Shown here: one piece after another, positions 18,001-27,194 of the stretch
Layout: the number at the start of each line of letters is the position of its first letter
Position numbering within the stretch: position 1 is the first letter of the stretch
Notes under the pieces: generated by a model
Seen by the model: the letters and a program-made list of their open reading frames with translations, nothing else
What the model was told of the DNA's origin: nothing
The model's database searches: none
DNA from: Myxococcales bacterium
Lineage (GTDB): Bacteria; Myxococcota; Myxococcia; Myxococcales; Myxococcaceae
Length of the DNA stretch: 64,000 bases
Assembly: GCA_016191815.1 (NCBI GenBank)
Contig: JACPVI010000006.1
Location: 186,001 to 250,000, forward strand
Direction of reading: 5' to 3'
Program-made: the position numbers and the translations under genes

Positions 18001-21000
18001 CCAAGCCCAGCGCGGAGGCGGTGAGGGCGGGGCTCCCGGCGGCCAGATCCCGGAAGTGGAACGTCACCGTGCTCGAGCCGGATGCGGCGTTGAGGCTCGG
18101 CGCAAGAATCGCGCAGCTCGCGTCACTGAAGAACGTGGCCCGCGCCGAGGTGGAGGACAGCGAGACCGGGTAGGGGCCCGGCGGCGGCGCGGGATTGCCG
18201 AACGCGTCCTGGAACTGCACCGTGGCGGCCGCCGAGCAGCTTCCCGCGATCAGGCTCTGCGGCTGCGAGAGGAAGACCAGCCGGCTCGCCGCGTCGGCGG
18301 AGATGGAGGCCACCTGGGTCGCGGCGTTCAGGCCCGCCGACGAGGCGGTCAAGGAAGGCGTCCCCGTCCCGATGTCGCTGTAGTGGAAGGTCGCCGAGCT
18401 GGCCCCGGCGGAGATGGCGATCGCCGTCACCAGCGTGCTGCAGGTGAAGTCGCTGTAGAAGGCGCCTCCCGCGGAGGTGGTGCCGAGGTTGACCGCGGCG
18501 CCCCCGGGCAGCACGGTCGGGTTCCCATGGACGTCGCGGGCCTGGACGGTGATGGGCGGCGAGCAGGGACCCGCGGTGAGCGCCAGCGGAGGCGTGGTGA
18601 AGGCCAGCTCCGACGGGGCGGCGGGGCCGACGCTCTCCGTCTGGGAGGCGGGCGCCAGTCCCGCGGCGGAGGCGGTGATGGCAGGGCTTCCGGCGACGGT
18701 GTCGCGATAGTAGAGGCTCGCCGAATCGGAGCCTGCCGCGACGGTCACGCTGCTGACCGCACCCGCGCAAGCCGCGGTCGGGTGGATCTCGGCTCCGGCC
18801 GAGGTCGAGGAAAGGTTGACCTGCGTCGCGCTGGCGACCGGCCGGGGGTTGTTGAAGCTGTCTCGCACCTGGACGGTGAGCGCCAAGGAGCAGTTTCCGG
18901 CCTTGAGGATTGCGGGGGCGGTGGTGAAGGCGAGCTTCGCCGCCGCCGCGGGGGCGACGAGCTGAGTCTGGCTGTCGCCGGACAAGCCCCCCGATGGACT
19001 CGCCGTGAGCGTGGCGCTGCCGGCCCGAAGGTCGCGGTAGTGGAAGGGTGTCGTGCTCGCGCCTGCGCCGATGCCGGCGCTGGCCAAGGCCAAGGAGCAG
19101 CTCGGATTCGAGTAGAAGGAGCCGAGGGGCGAGTCGCTGCCGAGGGCGATGGAGTTGGCCACCGCCAGGTTCGAGCGGTTGCCGAAACCGTCCCGCGCCT
19201 CCAGGTCGATGGCCGGGGAGCAAACGCCCGCGGAAAGTGACAGCGGCAAAGTGGCGAAGACCACCGCCGTGGCCGCCGCCGGGTAGACCGTCTCGGTGCG
19301 CGAGGCGCTGGTGAGCTGGGCAGCCGAGGCGCCGAGCGCCGGCGTGCCCGCGGTGAGGTCCTGGTAGTAGGCGGTGAAGGAGTTGGACCCGACGGCGATG
19401 GTCGCGCCGCCCACCTTCGCGCCGCAGCTCGAGCCAAGGTGGAAGGAGCCCGTCGCCGAGGTCGTCTTCAGGCTCACCGTCGTCGGCGAGGCGACGTTCA
19501 CCGGAGTGCCGAAGCTGTCTTGCGTCTGCACGGTGAGGCCGGCGGAGCAGGAGCCGGCGGTCAAGTTGAGCGCAGGGCCGAGCAGGGCCAGGCGCGAGGG
19601 CACTCCCGCGCCGCTGATGGTGACTCCCTGCGCAGCCGAAAGCAGCGGCGGCGAGGACGCGCTCAAGGTGGCGGCCCCGGCGGTGGAGTCGCGGTAGTAG
19701 AAGTCCACCTCCGAGGTTCCGCTCGGCATCGCTACCGATGAGACGAGGCCGCCGCAGCCGGCGCTCCCGTGGAGCTCGCCCGTGCCGGAAGTCGTGCCCA
19801 GCGCCACCGTGGCGGTGGTCGTCACCGGCGATTGGTTGCCGTATTCGTCCTGCGCCTGGACCTTGATGGCCGCCGAGCAGGCGCCGGCAGTGACGGTCTG
19901 AGACGGCGTGACGAACGCCAGCGTCGAAGGAGGCTTGGCGGTGACCGTCGCCGGCTGGTTGACGCTGCCCAGCCCCGACGCGCTGGCGGTGAGCGAAAGG
20001 CCCCCGGCCCGGCTGTCCCAGAGGTGGAAGCTCACCGCGGCGGCGCCGGCGGGGATCGCCACGCCGCTCACCGCGGAGCCGCAGGAGGAAGTGGGGTGGA
20101 AGGTCGCGGTGGCGGAGTCGGAGAGCAGGCTCAGCCAGGTGCTCGCGCTCACCGCCGACGGGTTGTCGTATGGGTCCCGAACCTCGACCGAGAGGGCCGC
20201 CGAGCAACTCCCGGCGACCGACGCCACCGGGCCGGTGGCGAACGCCAGCTTCGAGGGCGGCGCCGCGCTCACCGCCTCCGTCTGGCTGGCAAAGGTCAAG
20301 CCGGAGGAGGACACCGTGACCGCGGCGGCGCCGGCGGCCGTGTCTCGGTAGAAGAAGGTCGCCGTGCTCGCCCCCGGAGGAATGGCCACCCCGCCGGTCA
20401 AGACGTTGCAGCTCGGGTCCGAGTAGAACCAGCCGTCGGTGGAGCTGGTGGCCAGGTTGACCGTCCTCGCCACGGCGCCGTTGGCGGGGTTGCCGTACTG
20501 ATCCCGCGACTGGACCAATAGGCCCGGAGAGCAAGCTCCGGCAGCGAGGGTGAGCGGCGCGTTCACGAAGGCGAGCTGGGAGGGAGTGGCCGGGTTGATC
20601 GTCTCCTGCTGGGATGTGCCGGTGAGGCTGGGGGAAGTGGCGCCGAGCTGAGGCGTCCCCGCCAGGGTGTCCCGGTAGTAGAAGGTGACCGCGGAGGTGG
20701 ACTGGGCGATGGTGACGCTGCTCGCCGGCAGCGTGCAGGAGGCGTTGAGGTGGAAGGCCCCGCCCGCCGACGTGGTGGTCAGGTCCACTAAAGTCGCAGC
20801 GGCGACCTTGGATGGGTTCTGAAACGCATCGCGCGCCTCGAGGGTGACGGCGTTGCACGAGCCAGCCGCGGCGGTCAGCGGCGCGCTCCTGAATTCGAGC
20901 TGCGAAGGAGGCGCGGCGCCGACGGTCTGCGTCTGAATCGCGGAGGCGAGGCCCGAAGCCCAGGCGGTGACGTCAGGCGCTCCCGCCACCGTGTCGCGGT

Positions 21001-22354
21001 AGAAGAAGGAGGCGGAGTCTCCCCCCGCCTGGATGGTCACCCCGGTCACCTGGGTAGTGCACGCGGGGTCGATGAAGGCCGCGCCCCCGGTCGAGGTGGT
21101 GGCCAGGCCCACCGAGGTGGAGGTGGGGACCGCGGCGGGGTTACCGGCCGAGTCCCGCGACTGGACGGTGAGGACGCCCGAGCAGGCGCCGGCGGAGATG
21201 GTCTGCGCAGTGGTGGCAAAGGCGAGCGCGGTCGCCGGCGCGCTGATGGACAGCTGGCCACCCGAGAGCGGAAAGCTCCCCGCCGCCACCACCGGCTGGG
21301 TACCCGCGGGGCTCCACGCCAGGAGCCGCCCGCGCGAGGCGACGCTGGCGGTGAACGACTTGCCCGGCGAGGCTCCCGGCGCGAAGTCGTACGTCACCAG
21401 GTAGGCGGCCGAGGAGGACGCGCCGATCACCTGCGGCGTCACATCGAAGTTGAACACGATGGTGCCGTCGTCGGCGGGGAAGGTCTGCGTGGTCCCGAGC
21501 TGCACGTCTCCCGCGGTCACCGTGCCGCTCTCGTCGGCGTCGTGGAAGAGGCGCACCGCGGTGATCTCGGTGAAGTCGTTGCCCGAGCCTTGGCCGGAGA
21601 CCTTCGCCATCCGGAAGCTCACGCCTCCCTGGGCGCCGGCGGTGAGGCGGAACTGCAGCCCGGGGACGCTGGCGGAGCCCGGCAAGACGCTCCTGGCGCC
21701 CGGGTTCGCCGGGCCGGGCATCGCCCCAAGGAGCGGCGAGCCCGAGGAAACGCACGTCATTCGCGGCTCGTTGCCCGCGCCCCCGTGCATGTTGGACTGG
21801 GGAATGGGCACCCCGTCCACCACGAAGCGGAAGTGATAGGTCGTCGGGCTGGCGCAGCTCTGCGACAGCTCGAGGACGACCTCCTCCTCCGTGTAGGAGT
21901 TGGTGCCCGTTGGATCCGTCCAGGCGGCGATCGGCGCCTCCTGCACCAGGCCCTGCTGGCTGGAGGCCTGGTGGTCCGAGGTGAACAGCGGCGCGGCCAC
22001 TTTGGCCTGGTGGAGCACCAGCGAGGAGTCGAAGTGCCTGAAGACGCGGGTGGTGTCGCCCTGCTGGCCGACGTCTTCCCATTGATTGGTGAGCGGGCTT
22101 CCGTACTGGACCTTGATGGCATGCGCGGAGGAGCCGCTCCAGCCGTCCTGAAGCAGCTGCCGCAGCCGGAAGCGCACCCCTTGCACCGCCCCGGTGACGG
22201 ATCTGTCGTCGTAGTTGCCGCTCTCGCTCCAGTGGGCGTACGGCGTCGGCCTCGGCGAATCGTCGTCGGTGAAGGCGTAGTTGTGGGCGGTCTGCGCCGG
22301 GCTCGCCGCCGCGCAGAGGAGGCACGCAAGCAAGGTGCTGGCGCTCGCTCTCAT
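15011..22354 (-). CDS. Giant repeat surface protein with PKD domains and MYXO-CTERM tail
   Basis: A 2,447-residue protein with a signal peptide (residues 1-21). Residues about 20-365 form two unrecognised domains. Residues about 368-1900 hold 14 tandem units of about 109 residues. Residues about 1901-1960 are Cys-rich, with two 'CDDGDAC' motifs. Then come two putative-Ig-like units (each with a 'TWSL ... WTP' pattern) flanking three PKD-like domains (WDWGD, WDFGD, WSFSD). The last 30 residues are a MYXO-CTERM-type signal: GCGCG, a hydrophobic helix and four Arg. Such tails are processed by a myxosortase-type system, leaving the protein on the outer surface. A good GGAGG ribosome site lies before ATG 22354, inside the end of the kinase gene. 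Possible roles are adhesion or matrix structure. Confidence 0.85.
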   Translation of the reverse strand: MRASASTLLACLLCAAASPAQTAHNYAFTDDDSPRPTPYAHWSESGNYDDRSVTGAVQGVRFRLRQLLQDGWSGSSAHAIKVQYGSPLTNQWEDVGQQGDTTRVFRHFDSSLVLHQAKVAAPLFTSDHQASSQQGLVQEAPIAAWTDPTGTNSYTEEEVVLELSQSCASPTTYHFRFVVDGVPIPQSNMHGGAGNEPRMTCVSSGSPLLGAMPGPANPGARSVLPGSASVPGLQFRLTAGAQGGVSFRMAKVSGQGSGNDFTEITAVRLFHDADESGTVTAGDVQLGTTQTFPADDGTIVFNFDVTPQVIGASSSAAYLVTYDFAPGASPGKSFTASVASRGRLLAWSPAGTQPVVAAGSFPLSGGQLSISAPATALAFATTAQTISAGACSGVLTVQSRDSAGNPAAVPTSTSVGLATTSTGGAAFIDPACTTQVTGVTIQAGGDSASFFYRDTVAGAPDVTAWASGLASAIQTQTVGAAPPSQLEFRSAPLTAAAGSCNAVTLEARDAFQNPSKVAAATLVDLTTTSAGGAFHLNASCTLPASSVTIAQSTSAVTFYYRDTLAGTPQLGATSPSLTGTSQQETINPATPSQLAFVNAPLTLAAGACSPGLLVQSRDQYGNPANGAVARTVNLATSSTDGWFYSDPSCNVLTGGVAIPPGASTATFFYRDTAAGAAAVTVSSSGLTFASQTEAVSAAPPSKLAFATGPVASVAGSCSAALSVEVRDPYDNPSAVSASTWLSLLSDSATATFHPTSSCGSAVSGVAIPAGAAAVSFHLWDSRAGGLSLTASASGLGSVNQPATVTAKPPSTLAFVTPSQTVTAGACSAAIKVQAQDEYGNQSPVTTTATVALGTTSGTGELHGSAGCGGLVSSVAMPSGTSEVDFYYRDSTAGAATLSASSPPLLSAAQGVTISGAGVPSRLALLGPALNLTAGSCSAGLTVQTQDSFGTPVNVASPTTVSLKTTSATGSFHLGSSCGAKVGGATIAVGSNSFTAYYQDLTAGTPALGASAAQLTSASRTETVYPAAATAVVFATLPLSLSAGVCSPAIDLEARDGFGNRSNLAVANSIALGSDSPLGSFYSNPSCSLALASAGIGAGASTTPFHYRDLRAGSATLTASPSGGLSGDSQTQLVAPAAAAKLAFTTAPAILKAGNCSLALTVQVRDSFNNPRPVASATQVNLSSTSAGAEIHPTAACAGAVSSVTVAAGSDSASLYYRDTVAGSPAITASAAGLAPASQTESVGPAAPSELAFTTPPLALTAGPCSPPITVQARDVHGNPTVLPGGAAVNLGTTSAGGAFYSDFTCSTLVTAIAISAGASSATFHYSDIGTGTPSLTASSAGLNAATQVASISADAASRLVFLSQPQSLIAGSCSAAATVQFQDAFGNPAPPPGPYPVSLSSTSARATFFSDASCAILAPSLNAASGSSTVTFHFRDLAAGSPALTASALGLAQGSQPATIAPAQVAQLAFATPARILSAGACSTPITVQTRDAYGNPSAVPAPAAVSLGTTSSGGGFFSDPACLNSSASVTVPTGGRSATFYYRDTVAGASGLTASSAALSSATQTNTVVAGSPAKLAISMAAAPVVRAGACSEIIPFWIQDAYGNRASLGAASQVGLSSSRATAAFYSDAACTDGVNSLGLLAGQDNSGFFFVDPATGPLALTASMVGLTPASQAATVVAGPPFKLAFVTSPQEVGVDTCSAMSQVELRDALGNSTLAEADIAIPLQSNSGGMSFFGEPDCRSPVSALQLAKGGGKVDFHFQDAAAGSPVITASGAGLASASQSQTVRPAGPPAKLAFTSAPKTIEAGVCSSPVVLQAQDGSGAASRVAASTEVAVGSSSASGGFYLEPNCSTKVAQLALPAGDYRLLLHYRDGAAGTPIVTATAPGLSAGTQTETILCPASVDGAPCDDGDACNGRETCQGGACATGSPLSCDDGDACTVDSCDGASGCANAPRPGCCQQPAIRREANLAAAVGVRYRYSAFGKPSLLRGQGPFTWSLCDSPPPGARMDPKVGVLDWTPTAQGGQPVCLEVAGSCGEDTYRFTVQVIAAPPARPLASMSLSPVELRTGDSLSADASQSAGLKPFAVLWDWGDATARATGITASHVYAQAGVYRVRARVFDAVGQSAWAGGEVRVTGGGCDSPPRVRIVSDRAEADGQLDATFRCDCQVEDSGAVYLWDFGDGAASRGREAQHTFLPGEHQVSLAVITAQGCVGRDQLSVRVTASGAEPPRCEVAATPALGPAPLRAELTASFGDEDGSVASAAWSFSDGVRMDALRTDGAVERTLLQPSRLTARLTVTDDAGLTCVSAASVEAANASGVQRPEIASLPTLEGTCGVAYRYGEDGRARALGTHPLTWSLGKGKTEVGRPRGMSIDPATGELLWTPSEAEAGENRVSIVAENSAGAAAQEFLVKVECRRRGGCGCGLTGAAYTLLALATVLALRRRR
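16640..21270 (-). repeat. 14 tandem ~327-bp coding repeats in the giant surface protein
   Basis: Each unit starts with a strand like LTAGSCSAG or ISAGACSG, continues with VQxRDxxGNP, and ends with a pattern such as ATFFYRDTxAGxxxxTASxxGL. Fourteen copies of the A-G-x-C-S core can be counted between roughly 21190 and 16935, giving a period of about 109 codons. The copies are clearly diverged, so the array is old. Each unit also has a second conserved Cys, suggesting one disulfide per unit. Confidence 0.85.
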
Positions 22355-22360
22355 GGCCTC

Positions 22361-24067
22361 CTAGTCCTCGAGTCGGATAACCTCCCGAACCGTCGCGCCG
22401 GCCGCAACCTTCACCTGCACCCGCTTGGCCAGCCCAGCCGGGGGATTCTCGAGTGATAGCACGTACGTTCCAGGGGCCAATGTCAACCGGGCCGGCGACG
22501 TCTTGCCGGTGTCCTTGCCATCCACGGCGATGCGGCACCAGGGAACGCAGGCCACCTCCACCGTGCCTCTCGGCTCCTCCCGCCGCCGCTTTGCGGAGAC
22601 GGCCACCGCGCGCGCCTCCCCGGCGGCCACCTCGGCGATCGACTCGAACGGCAGGTAGCCCTTCGCCTCCACCACGACGAGGTGGGCCCCCGCCGCAACC
22701 TGGAAACCGGAGGCGGTGTCCGCGACCGCAACCCCGTCGACCTTCACCTGGGCTCCCGGAGGCAGAGTTTCGAATCTGAGCACCGCCATCTTCGGCGGCT
22801 CGGGTGGGGGCTGGACCGGGGCGGGCTTGGGCGGCGCCTCTGCCACGACCGCGGGCGGCGGCGCCGGTGGAGGCGGAGCTGCACCGTGGTGGGTCAGCGC
22901 CGAAGCGGCCACGGCCACCGCGGCCATTGCCGCGGCCCCACCGAGCGCCCAGAGCAGCACTGCCGGCCGGATGCGCCTCTCTCCGCGCGGCTCGATGCGA
23001 CCGGTCGAATCCGCGCGAATGAGGGTCGGCTCCAGCGAATCATCGGGCTCGAGGGCCAGGGAGGTCTCTTCGGGCTTGGCGCCCAGTCCACCCGCCGAGA
23101 TGCCGAGCTTTTTGCGCCGAACGTCCTCGCCGAAGAGCGAGGCGAGGTAGCTCGCCACCCGCTCTGATGCCGCGAGCGAGTCGCGCTCCTTGCGGAGCGG
23201 AGTGAGCGCGGCCACCAGCTCGGCCGCGGACTGGAAGCGCTCGGCCGGGTTCCTCGCCAGGCAGCTCATGGCGATCGCGTCCAGCTCCGGCGGCAGGCCG
23301 ACCCGCCACCGGCTGGGTGGAGTGATCTCCGCGTGGCGGACCGCCTGGAGGATTTCCGCTTCGTTGGCCCTCAGGAAGAGCCGCTGCCCGGTGAGCAGCT
23401 CGTGCAGCACCAGCCCGAGCTGGAAGACGTCGGTGCGGCGGTCGACCGCCGTCCCTTCCACCTGCTCCGGGGCCATGTAGAGGAAGGTGCCCTTGAGGGC
23501 GCCGGTGCCGGTGTCGACGGCCTTTCCCCGCATTCGCGCGAGGCCGAAGTCCACCACCTTCACTTCGCCGCGGTAGGTGACGAAGACGTTCGACGGCGAG
23601 ACGTCGCGGTGCACGACGTTCAGCGGGTTGCCCTCCGCGTCGGCCAGCTCGTGGGCGAAGTGCAACCCCTGAGCGGCGCCCAGAACCAGCTCGATCGCGA
23701 GGTCAGGCGGAATGGCCTCGAACTCCTGGTACGCCTGATGGACGACCGACGCCAGGTCCTCGCCCGGCAGGTACTCCATGGTCAGGTAATACCGCCCAGC
23801 CACCTCCCCCATGCCGTAGACGCGGACGATGTTGGGGTGCTCCAGGCGCGCCGCCAGCCGCGCCTCGTCCAGGAACATCCTCACGAACTCCTCCGAAGCG
23901 CACAGCTCGGGCAGCATCCACTTGAGCACCACCACCTTCTCGAACCCCTGTGGCCCCTGCTGGACCGCGAGGAAGATCTCGGCCATTCCGCCTCTGGCCA
24001 GCTTGCGGACCAGGCGGTACTGACCGAGCTGCGCCGGAGGCTTCTCTGTCGAGGGATGCGGCCCCAT
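22361..24067 (-). CDS. Ser/Thr protein kinase with C-terminal PEGA repeats
   Basis: 568 residues. Kinase domain at about 16-290: Gly-rich loop ARGGMAEIF, Lys49 in VLKWM, catalytic HRD (153-155) in VVHRDVSPSN, DFG (173-175) and APE (199-201). All catalytic residues are present, so it should be active. A single membrane helix lies at about 368-391, then a Pro-rich linker and two PEGA-like modules outside the cytoplasm (PPGAQVKVDGVAV and VPWCRIAVDGKDTG). It is the first gene of the four-gene operon; the giant repeat protein starts six bases after its stop. ATG at 24067 is chosen because it places the kinase domain close to the N-terminus, as usual. It probably senses the envelope and signals into the cell. 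Confidence 0.9.
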   Translation of the reverse strand: MGPHPSTEKPPAQLGQYRLVRKLARGGMAEIFLAVQQGPQGFEKVVVLKWMLPELCASEEFVRMFLDEARLAARLEHPNIVRVYGMGEVAGRYYLTMEYLPGEDLASVVHQAYQEFEAIPPDLAIELVLGAAQGLHFAHELADAEGNPLNVVHRDVSPSNVFVTYRGEVKVVDFGLARMRGKAVDTGTGALKGTFLYMAPEQVEGTAVDRRTDVFQLGLVLHELLTGQRLFLRANEAEILQAVRHAEITPPSRWRVGLPPELDAIAMSCLARNPAERFQSAAELVAALTPLRKERDSLAASERVASYLASLFGEDVRRKKLGISAGGLGAKPEETSLALEPDDSLEPTLIRADSTGRIEPRGERRIRPAVLLWALGGAAAMAAVAVAASALTHHGAAPPPPAPPPAVVAEAPPKPAPVQPPPEPPKMAVLRFETLPPGAQVKVDGVAVADTASGFQVAAGAHLVVVEAKGYLPFESIAEVAAGEARAVAVSAKRRREEPRGTVEVACVPWCRIAVDGKDTGKTSPARLTLAPGTYVLSLENPPAGLAKRVQVKVAAGATVREVIRLED

Positions 24068-24216
24068 CGGGTTTCGCTCGCGGACCTGCAAGCCAGCTTC
24101 ATACCGCACTCCCGCGCCCTGCCGCCTTGATCCATTGGCGGCCGAAGGCGCGAATCCGGCCGGGTTGACCGTGCGTGACGGTGCCACTACGGTGCGCTGC
24201 CTTCCGAGGAGGGACC

Positions 24217-25140
24217 ATGGCCCCCGCGAGACTGTCGAAGAAGCCGGTGCAGCCCCCGAAGCCCCAAGGCGTGGCGGTGGCGCCTGCCATTCCCCCGCCC
24301 CCGAGGGCGCTGGCGGGCCGCTCGGGGAGCGTGGACACCTTCCGCATCGACGCGCACGGCGCGCAGCCGCCGATCCACAAGGCGGCGGCCTACTCGCTGT
24401 TCGTGGGAAACAACTTCGCGCACGCCAGCGCGAGCCTGGAGGGGGTGGCGGCGGCGGTTCCGGCTCCGCACGGGGTGGAGGCTGGAAAGCCGCTGGTGGT
24501 GTCCTACTTCCAGGAGCCATCGCACCTGGGGCGGCCGGACGCGAAGCTGACCAGCGTGAAGATGCACTACCGGATCGACGGGCGGGACTACCCACCGCTG
24601 GAGGTGGTGGGGCGGGGCCGATACTCGGCGGAGCCGGTGCGGCTGACCAAGCAGATCGACATCCCCGCGGACGCGAAGGGAGAGCTGGAGTACTGGTTCG
24701 AGTGCGCGACCGATCGCGGCGAGACTTTGTGGGACAGCAAGTTCGGCGAGAACTACCGGCTGAACATCATCCCGGTGAGTGGTGGAACCATCCGCTTCGA
24801 CGACCTCTGGGGAGAGTCGGTGAAGGGCCCGCTGCAGGCGGGGGGGACGCTCAGGCTCTCCTACGATGCGGACCGGGTGCGCCAGTTCCTCGGGGACCAG
24901 TGGCACCGGACGGGCAACACCCTCTCCATCACGGGGCACGTCTCCTTCGACGGCCGGCCGCCGGTCGTGCTGCCGATCTCGACCTTCGACACGCAGCACG
25001 GCATCCACCTCCACGAGGCGGCGGTGGAGATCCCCTCCGACGCGCGCAAGGCGAGCATCTGGTTCAAGGGAACGGGGGTGGCGAATTCCATCTACGACTC
25101 GGACTTCGGGGCCAACTACACCTTCGACGTGCAGCGTTGA
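24217..25140 (+). CDS. Two-domain beta-rich protein of unknown function (DUF6209-like)
   Basis: A 307-residue protein from ATG 24217, with a GAGGAGG ribosome site just upstream. A Pro-rich N-terminus is followed by two similar beta-sandwich halves. Each ends in an alike motif: '[20 protein letters not shown]' with GENYRLNI in the first half, and '[19 protein letters not shown]' with GANYTFDV in the second. So the protein is an internal duplication. The motif resembles a domain of unknown function found in myxobacteria, recalled as DUF6209, but this is from memory. No signal peptide is seen. The gene is divergent from the kinase operon, with about 150 bases between. Confidence 0.65.
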   Translation: MAPARLSKKPVQPPKPQGVAVAPAIPPPPRALAGRSGSVDTFRIDAHGAQPPIHKAAAYSLFVGNNFAHASASLEGVAAAVPAPHGVEAGKPLVVSYFQEPSHLGRPDAKLTSVKMHYRIDGRDYPPLEVVGRGRYSAEPVRLTKQIDIPADAKGELEYWFECATDRGETLWDSKFGENYRLNIIPVSGGTIRFDDLWGESVKGPLQAGGTLRLSYDADRVRQFLGDQWHRTGNTLSITGHVSFDGRPPVVLPISTFDTQHGIHLHEAAVEIPSDARKASIWFKGTGVANSIYDSDFGANYTFDVQR

Positions 25141-25235
25141 GACGGCAATCGCCCCGGGGTTCGGCCGTAGGCCGTTTCAAGCTCGAGCAAGGACGACCAA
25201 GGACCGCCGAGCGCCTGACGATCGTTGAACTCTCG

Positions 25236-25263
25236 CTCGACACTCGACCCTCGACCCTCAACC
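25236..25263. repeat. Four tandem CTCGACC-type heptamers upstream of pspA
   Basis: CTCGACA, CTCGACC, CTCGACC and CTCAACC stand head to tail about 30 bases before the pspA start. The same unit is repeated in the gap at 1170-1190. No hairpin is formed. This could be a dispersed simple repeat or a regulatory array in the pspA leader. Confidence 0.5.
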
Positions 25264-25294
25264 CGCTAGATTCGCTCCCTTCGCCGAGGTCCCC

Positions 25295-26029
25295 ATGTGG
25301 AATCGTTTCAAGCGCGCGCTGCGCAGCTTCGTAGGCTTCTTCGTCAGCTCGATCGAGGATCCGGAGCTGATCCTCGAGCAGAACATCCGGGACATGAACG
25401 ACCAGGTCCCGAAGATGAACGAGTCGATCGCCATGGTGCGGGCGAACGTCACCTTGCTGGAGAAGGAGAACGTCAAGTACAAGCAGGAGGTGGGTGACCT
25501 CACCGCCAAGGTGAAGGCCGCCATCCAGGCTGGCCGCGATGACTTGGCGGCGCAGTACGCCACCCGGCTCCAGATGGAGAAGAGCGCCCTGGCACGCAAC
25601 GAGGGGCAGCTCACCACCGCCAAGTCGGCCTACGAGAAGGCGATCAACGTCAAGAAGGCCTTCATGCGCGAGAAGGAGCGCAAGACCGGAGAGGCGATGA
25701 CCGCCATCCGCGACGCGCGCCGCGCCAAGTGGCAGGCCAAGGTGGCCGACGCGATGGAGTCCTTCGAGGTGGCCGGCATCGACGCCACCCACGACGAGAT
25801 GATCCGCAAGGTGGAGGAGCAGACCGCGGTGAACGAGGCCCGCATGCAGATGGCCCTCGAGACCGTCGACCACCAGGCGCTGAAGATCGAAGAGGACGCG
25901 GAGAAGATCCAGGCCCAGGAGCTGGTGAAGCAATTCAAGATCGAGATGGGGCTCACCAGCCCGGCGCCGGTGGCCGACGTGGCCGGCGGCGGCGAGAAGA
26001 CGATCGGGAAGAAGGTCGAGGTGAAGTAG
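25295..26029 (+). CDS. pspA: Phage shock protein A / IM30 family protein
   Basis: A 244-residue PspA/Vipp1-type protein. The N-terminal amphipathic helix and the segment [20 protein letters not shown] match the family. The rest is a long coiled coil, with a basic Lys/Arg-rich helix at residues about 110-155. PspA proteins are ESCRT-III-like and polymerise on damaged inner membrane. It begins a three-gene operon with a substrate-binding protein (five bases downstream) and a coiled-coil membrane protein. The usual partners PspB/PspC and the PspF activator are not nearby, so regulation and partners differ from the enterobacterial system. Confidence 0.88.
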   Translation: MWNRFKRALRSFVGFFVSSIEDPELILEQNIRDMNDQVPKMNESIAMVRANVTLLEKENVKYKQEVGDLTAKVKAAIQAGRDDLAAQYATRLQMEKSALARNEGQLTTAKSAYEKAINVKKAFMREKERKTGEAMTAIRDARRAKWQAKVADAMESFEVAGIDATHDEMIRKVEEQTAVNEARMQMALETVDHQALKIEEDAEKIQAQELVKQFKIEMGLTSPAPVADVAGGGEKTIGKKVEVK

Positions 26030-26033
26030 GGCC

Positions 26034-27194
26034 TTGGCCCCGCGGCGCGGAGGGCTCATCGCCTTCCTCTTGCTCGCCTCCTTCGGGGCCGGCTGGACGC
26101 TGGCCTCCCGTCCGCAACTCCTCCAGCGCGCCAAGCATCGGCTGCTCGGCCGCCCGGCGCCGTCTCCCAGGCTCTCCTCGGGCGACTTCCCAGCCGGAGC
26201 CGCCGCCCCGGTGGGCGAGATCGCCTCTGTTCCGCTCAGGCCCACGCGCCTGGGTTTCACCCCTCGCGGCTCCTCCGCGGCGCTGCTGTTGGCCGCCGGT
26301 GCGCCCGGCGGGGAGCGGGGGCCGGGACTCCTCCGGACCGCCTACGCCCTCGACGCCCAGGCGGTCCCCTTTCTCAAGGAGGAGGAGCTGCGCGAGGCCC
26401 TCTCCTTGGGCGGCGACCACGGCGGGGTGGATGCGGCGGCGCTCTCGGTCGACCGGCTGGCGGAGTGGGCGGTGTCGCTGCGCGACGCCTCCCCGCGAAC
26501 GCTCCTTTTGCTCGGGAGGAGCCGCGGCCAGGAGGCCATCGCCGCGGTCGGAGTGGAGTCGGCGGCCGAGCTGCGCGGGAAGCGGTTCGGGGTATACCCG
26601 CACGGCTCCGCGCGCTACTTCGCGCTCTGGACTCTCTCTCGCGCCGGGCTGTCGACCGCCGAGGTGACTTGGGTGGAGCTGGGCTCGACCTCGGAGGCCG
26701 GGGCCGCCCTCCGCGAGGGACGGGCCGACGCGGTGGCCGGGTATGCGGGCGATGTAACGCCGGCCGCGCGCGACCGCGGAGGGAAGCTGCTCGCCTCCAC
26801 CGCCGACGCGCCGCACCTCATCGCCACCGTGCTGGTGGCCCGCCGCGAATTCTTGGCTCGCTACCCCGACGCGGTGCGGAGGGCGCTCCGGGGCCTGCTC
26901 GACGCCGGCACGGTGGTGGCTCGGGACCCCACCGGGCCGGCGCGGCTCCTCGGAGAGGTGGCGCCTCACCTTGGAGATCCGGTGGAGGCAGTGAAGAGCG
27001 CTCCCCCATCGAGCCTGCGCGACAACCTCGCCTTCTTCGGACTCTCCGGGGAGGCGCCGGTCACCTACGACGAGCTGTTCACCAGCGCGTCCGAGCTTTG
27101 GTTGAAGCTCGGACGAAGTGGCGGCTCGGTGCGCGCCGAGGACAGCCGCGACCTCGGGCCGCTCAAGTATGTTGCGGAGGCGCGTGGCCCATGA
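26034..27194 (+). CDS. Periplasmic substrate-binding protein (NMT1/THI5/SsuA-like) in the pspA operon
   Basis: A 386-residue protein with one N-terminal hydrophobic segment ([18 protein letters not shown]) that may be an uncleaved anchor or a signal peptide. The body resembles type II binding proteins of the nitrate/sulfonate/thiamine-precursor class: [20 protein letters not shown], then YAGDVTPAA, and later [26 protein letters not shown]. No ABC permease or ATPase is adjacent, so the protein may be a sensor and not part of an importer. The start is TTG 26034, and its stop overlaps the next gene by ATGA. Its position between pspA and a coiled-coil membrane protein is unusual. Confidence 0.7.
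   Translation: MAPRRGGLIAFLLLASFGAGWTLASRPQLLQRAKHRLLGRPAPSPRLSSGDFPAGAAAPVGEIASVPLRPTRLGFTPRGSSAALLLAAGAPGGERGPGLLRTAYALDAQAVPFLKEEELREALSLGGDHGGVDAAALSVDRLAEWAVSLRDASPRTLLLLGRSRGQEAIAAVGVESAAELRGKRFGVYPHGSARYFALWTLSRAGLSTAEVTWVELGSTSEAGAALREGRADAVAGYAGDVTPAARDRGGKLLASTADAPHLIATVLVARREFLARYPDAVRRALRGLLDAGTVVARDPTGPARLLGEVAPHLGDPVEAVKSAPPSSLRDNLAFFGLSGEAPVTYDELFTSASELWLKLGRSGGSVRAEDSRDLGPLKYVAEARGP

Noticed and set aside
17072-19240. A 722-residue plus-strand frame inside the giant repeat gene.
   Set aside because: It is antisense to the repeats, very Arg/Gly-rich, and only reflects the high GC content and repeat period.
16640-21270. Regular repeats that could suggest a CRISPR array.
   Set aside because: The period is about 327 bases, the units are protein-coding in one frame and strongly diverged; no short identical repeats or spacers exist.
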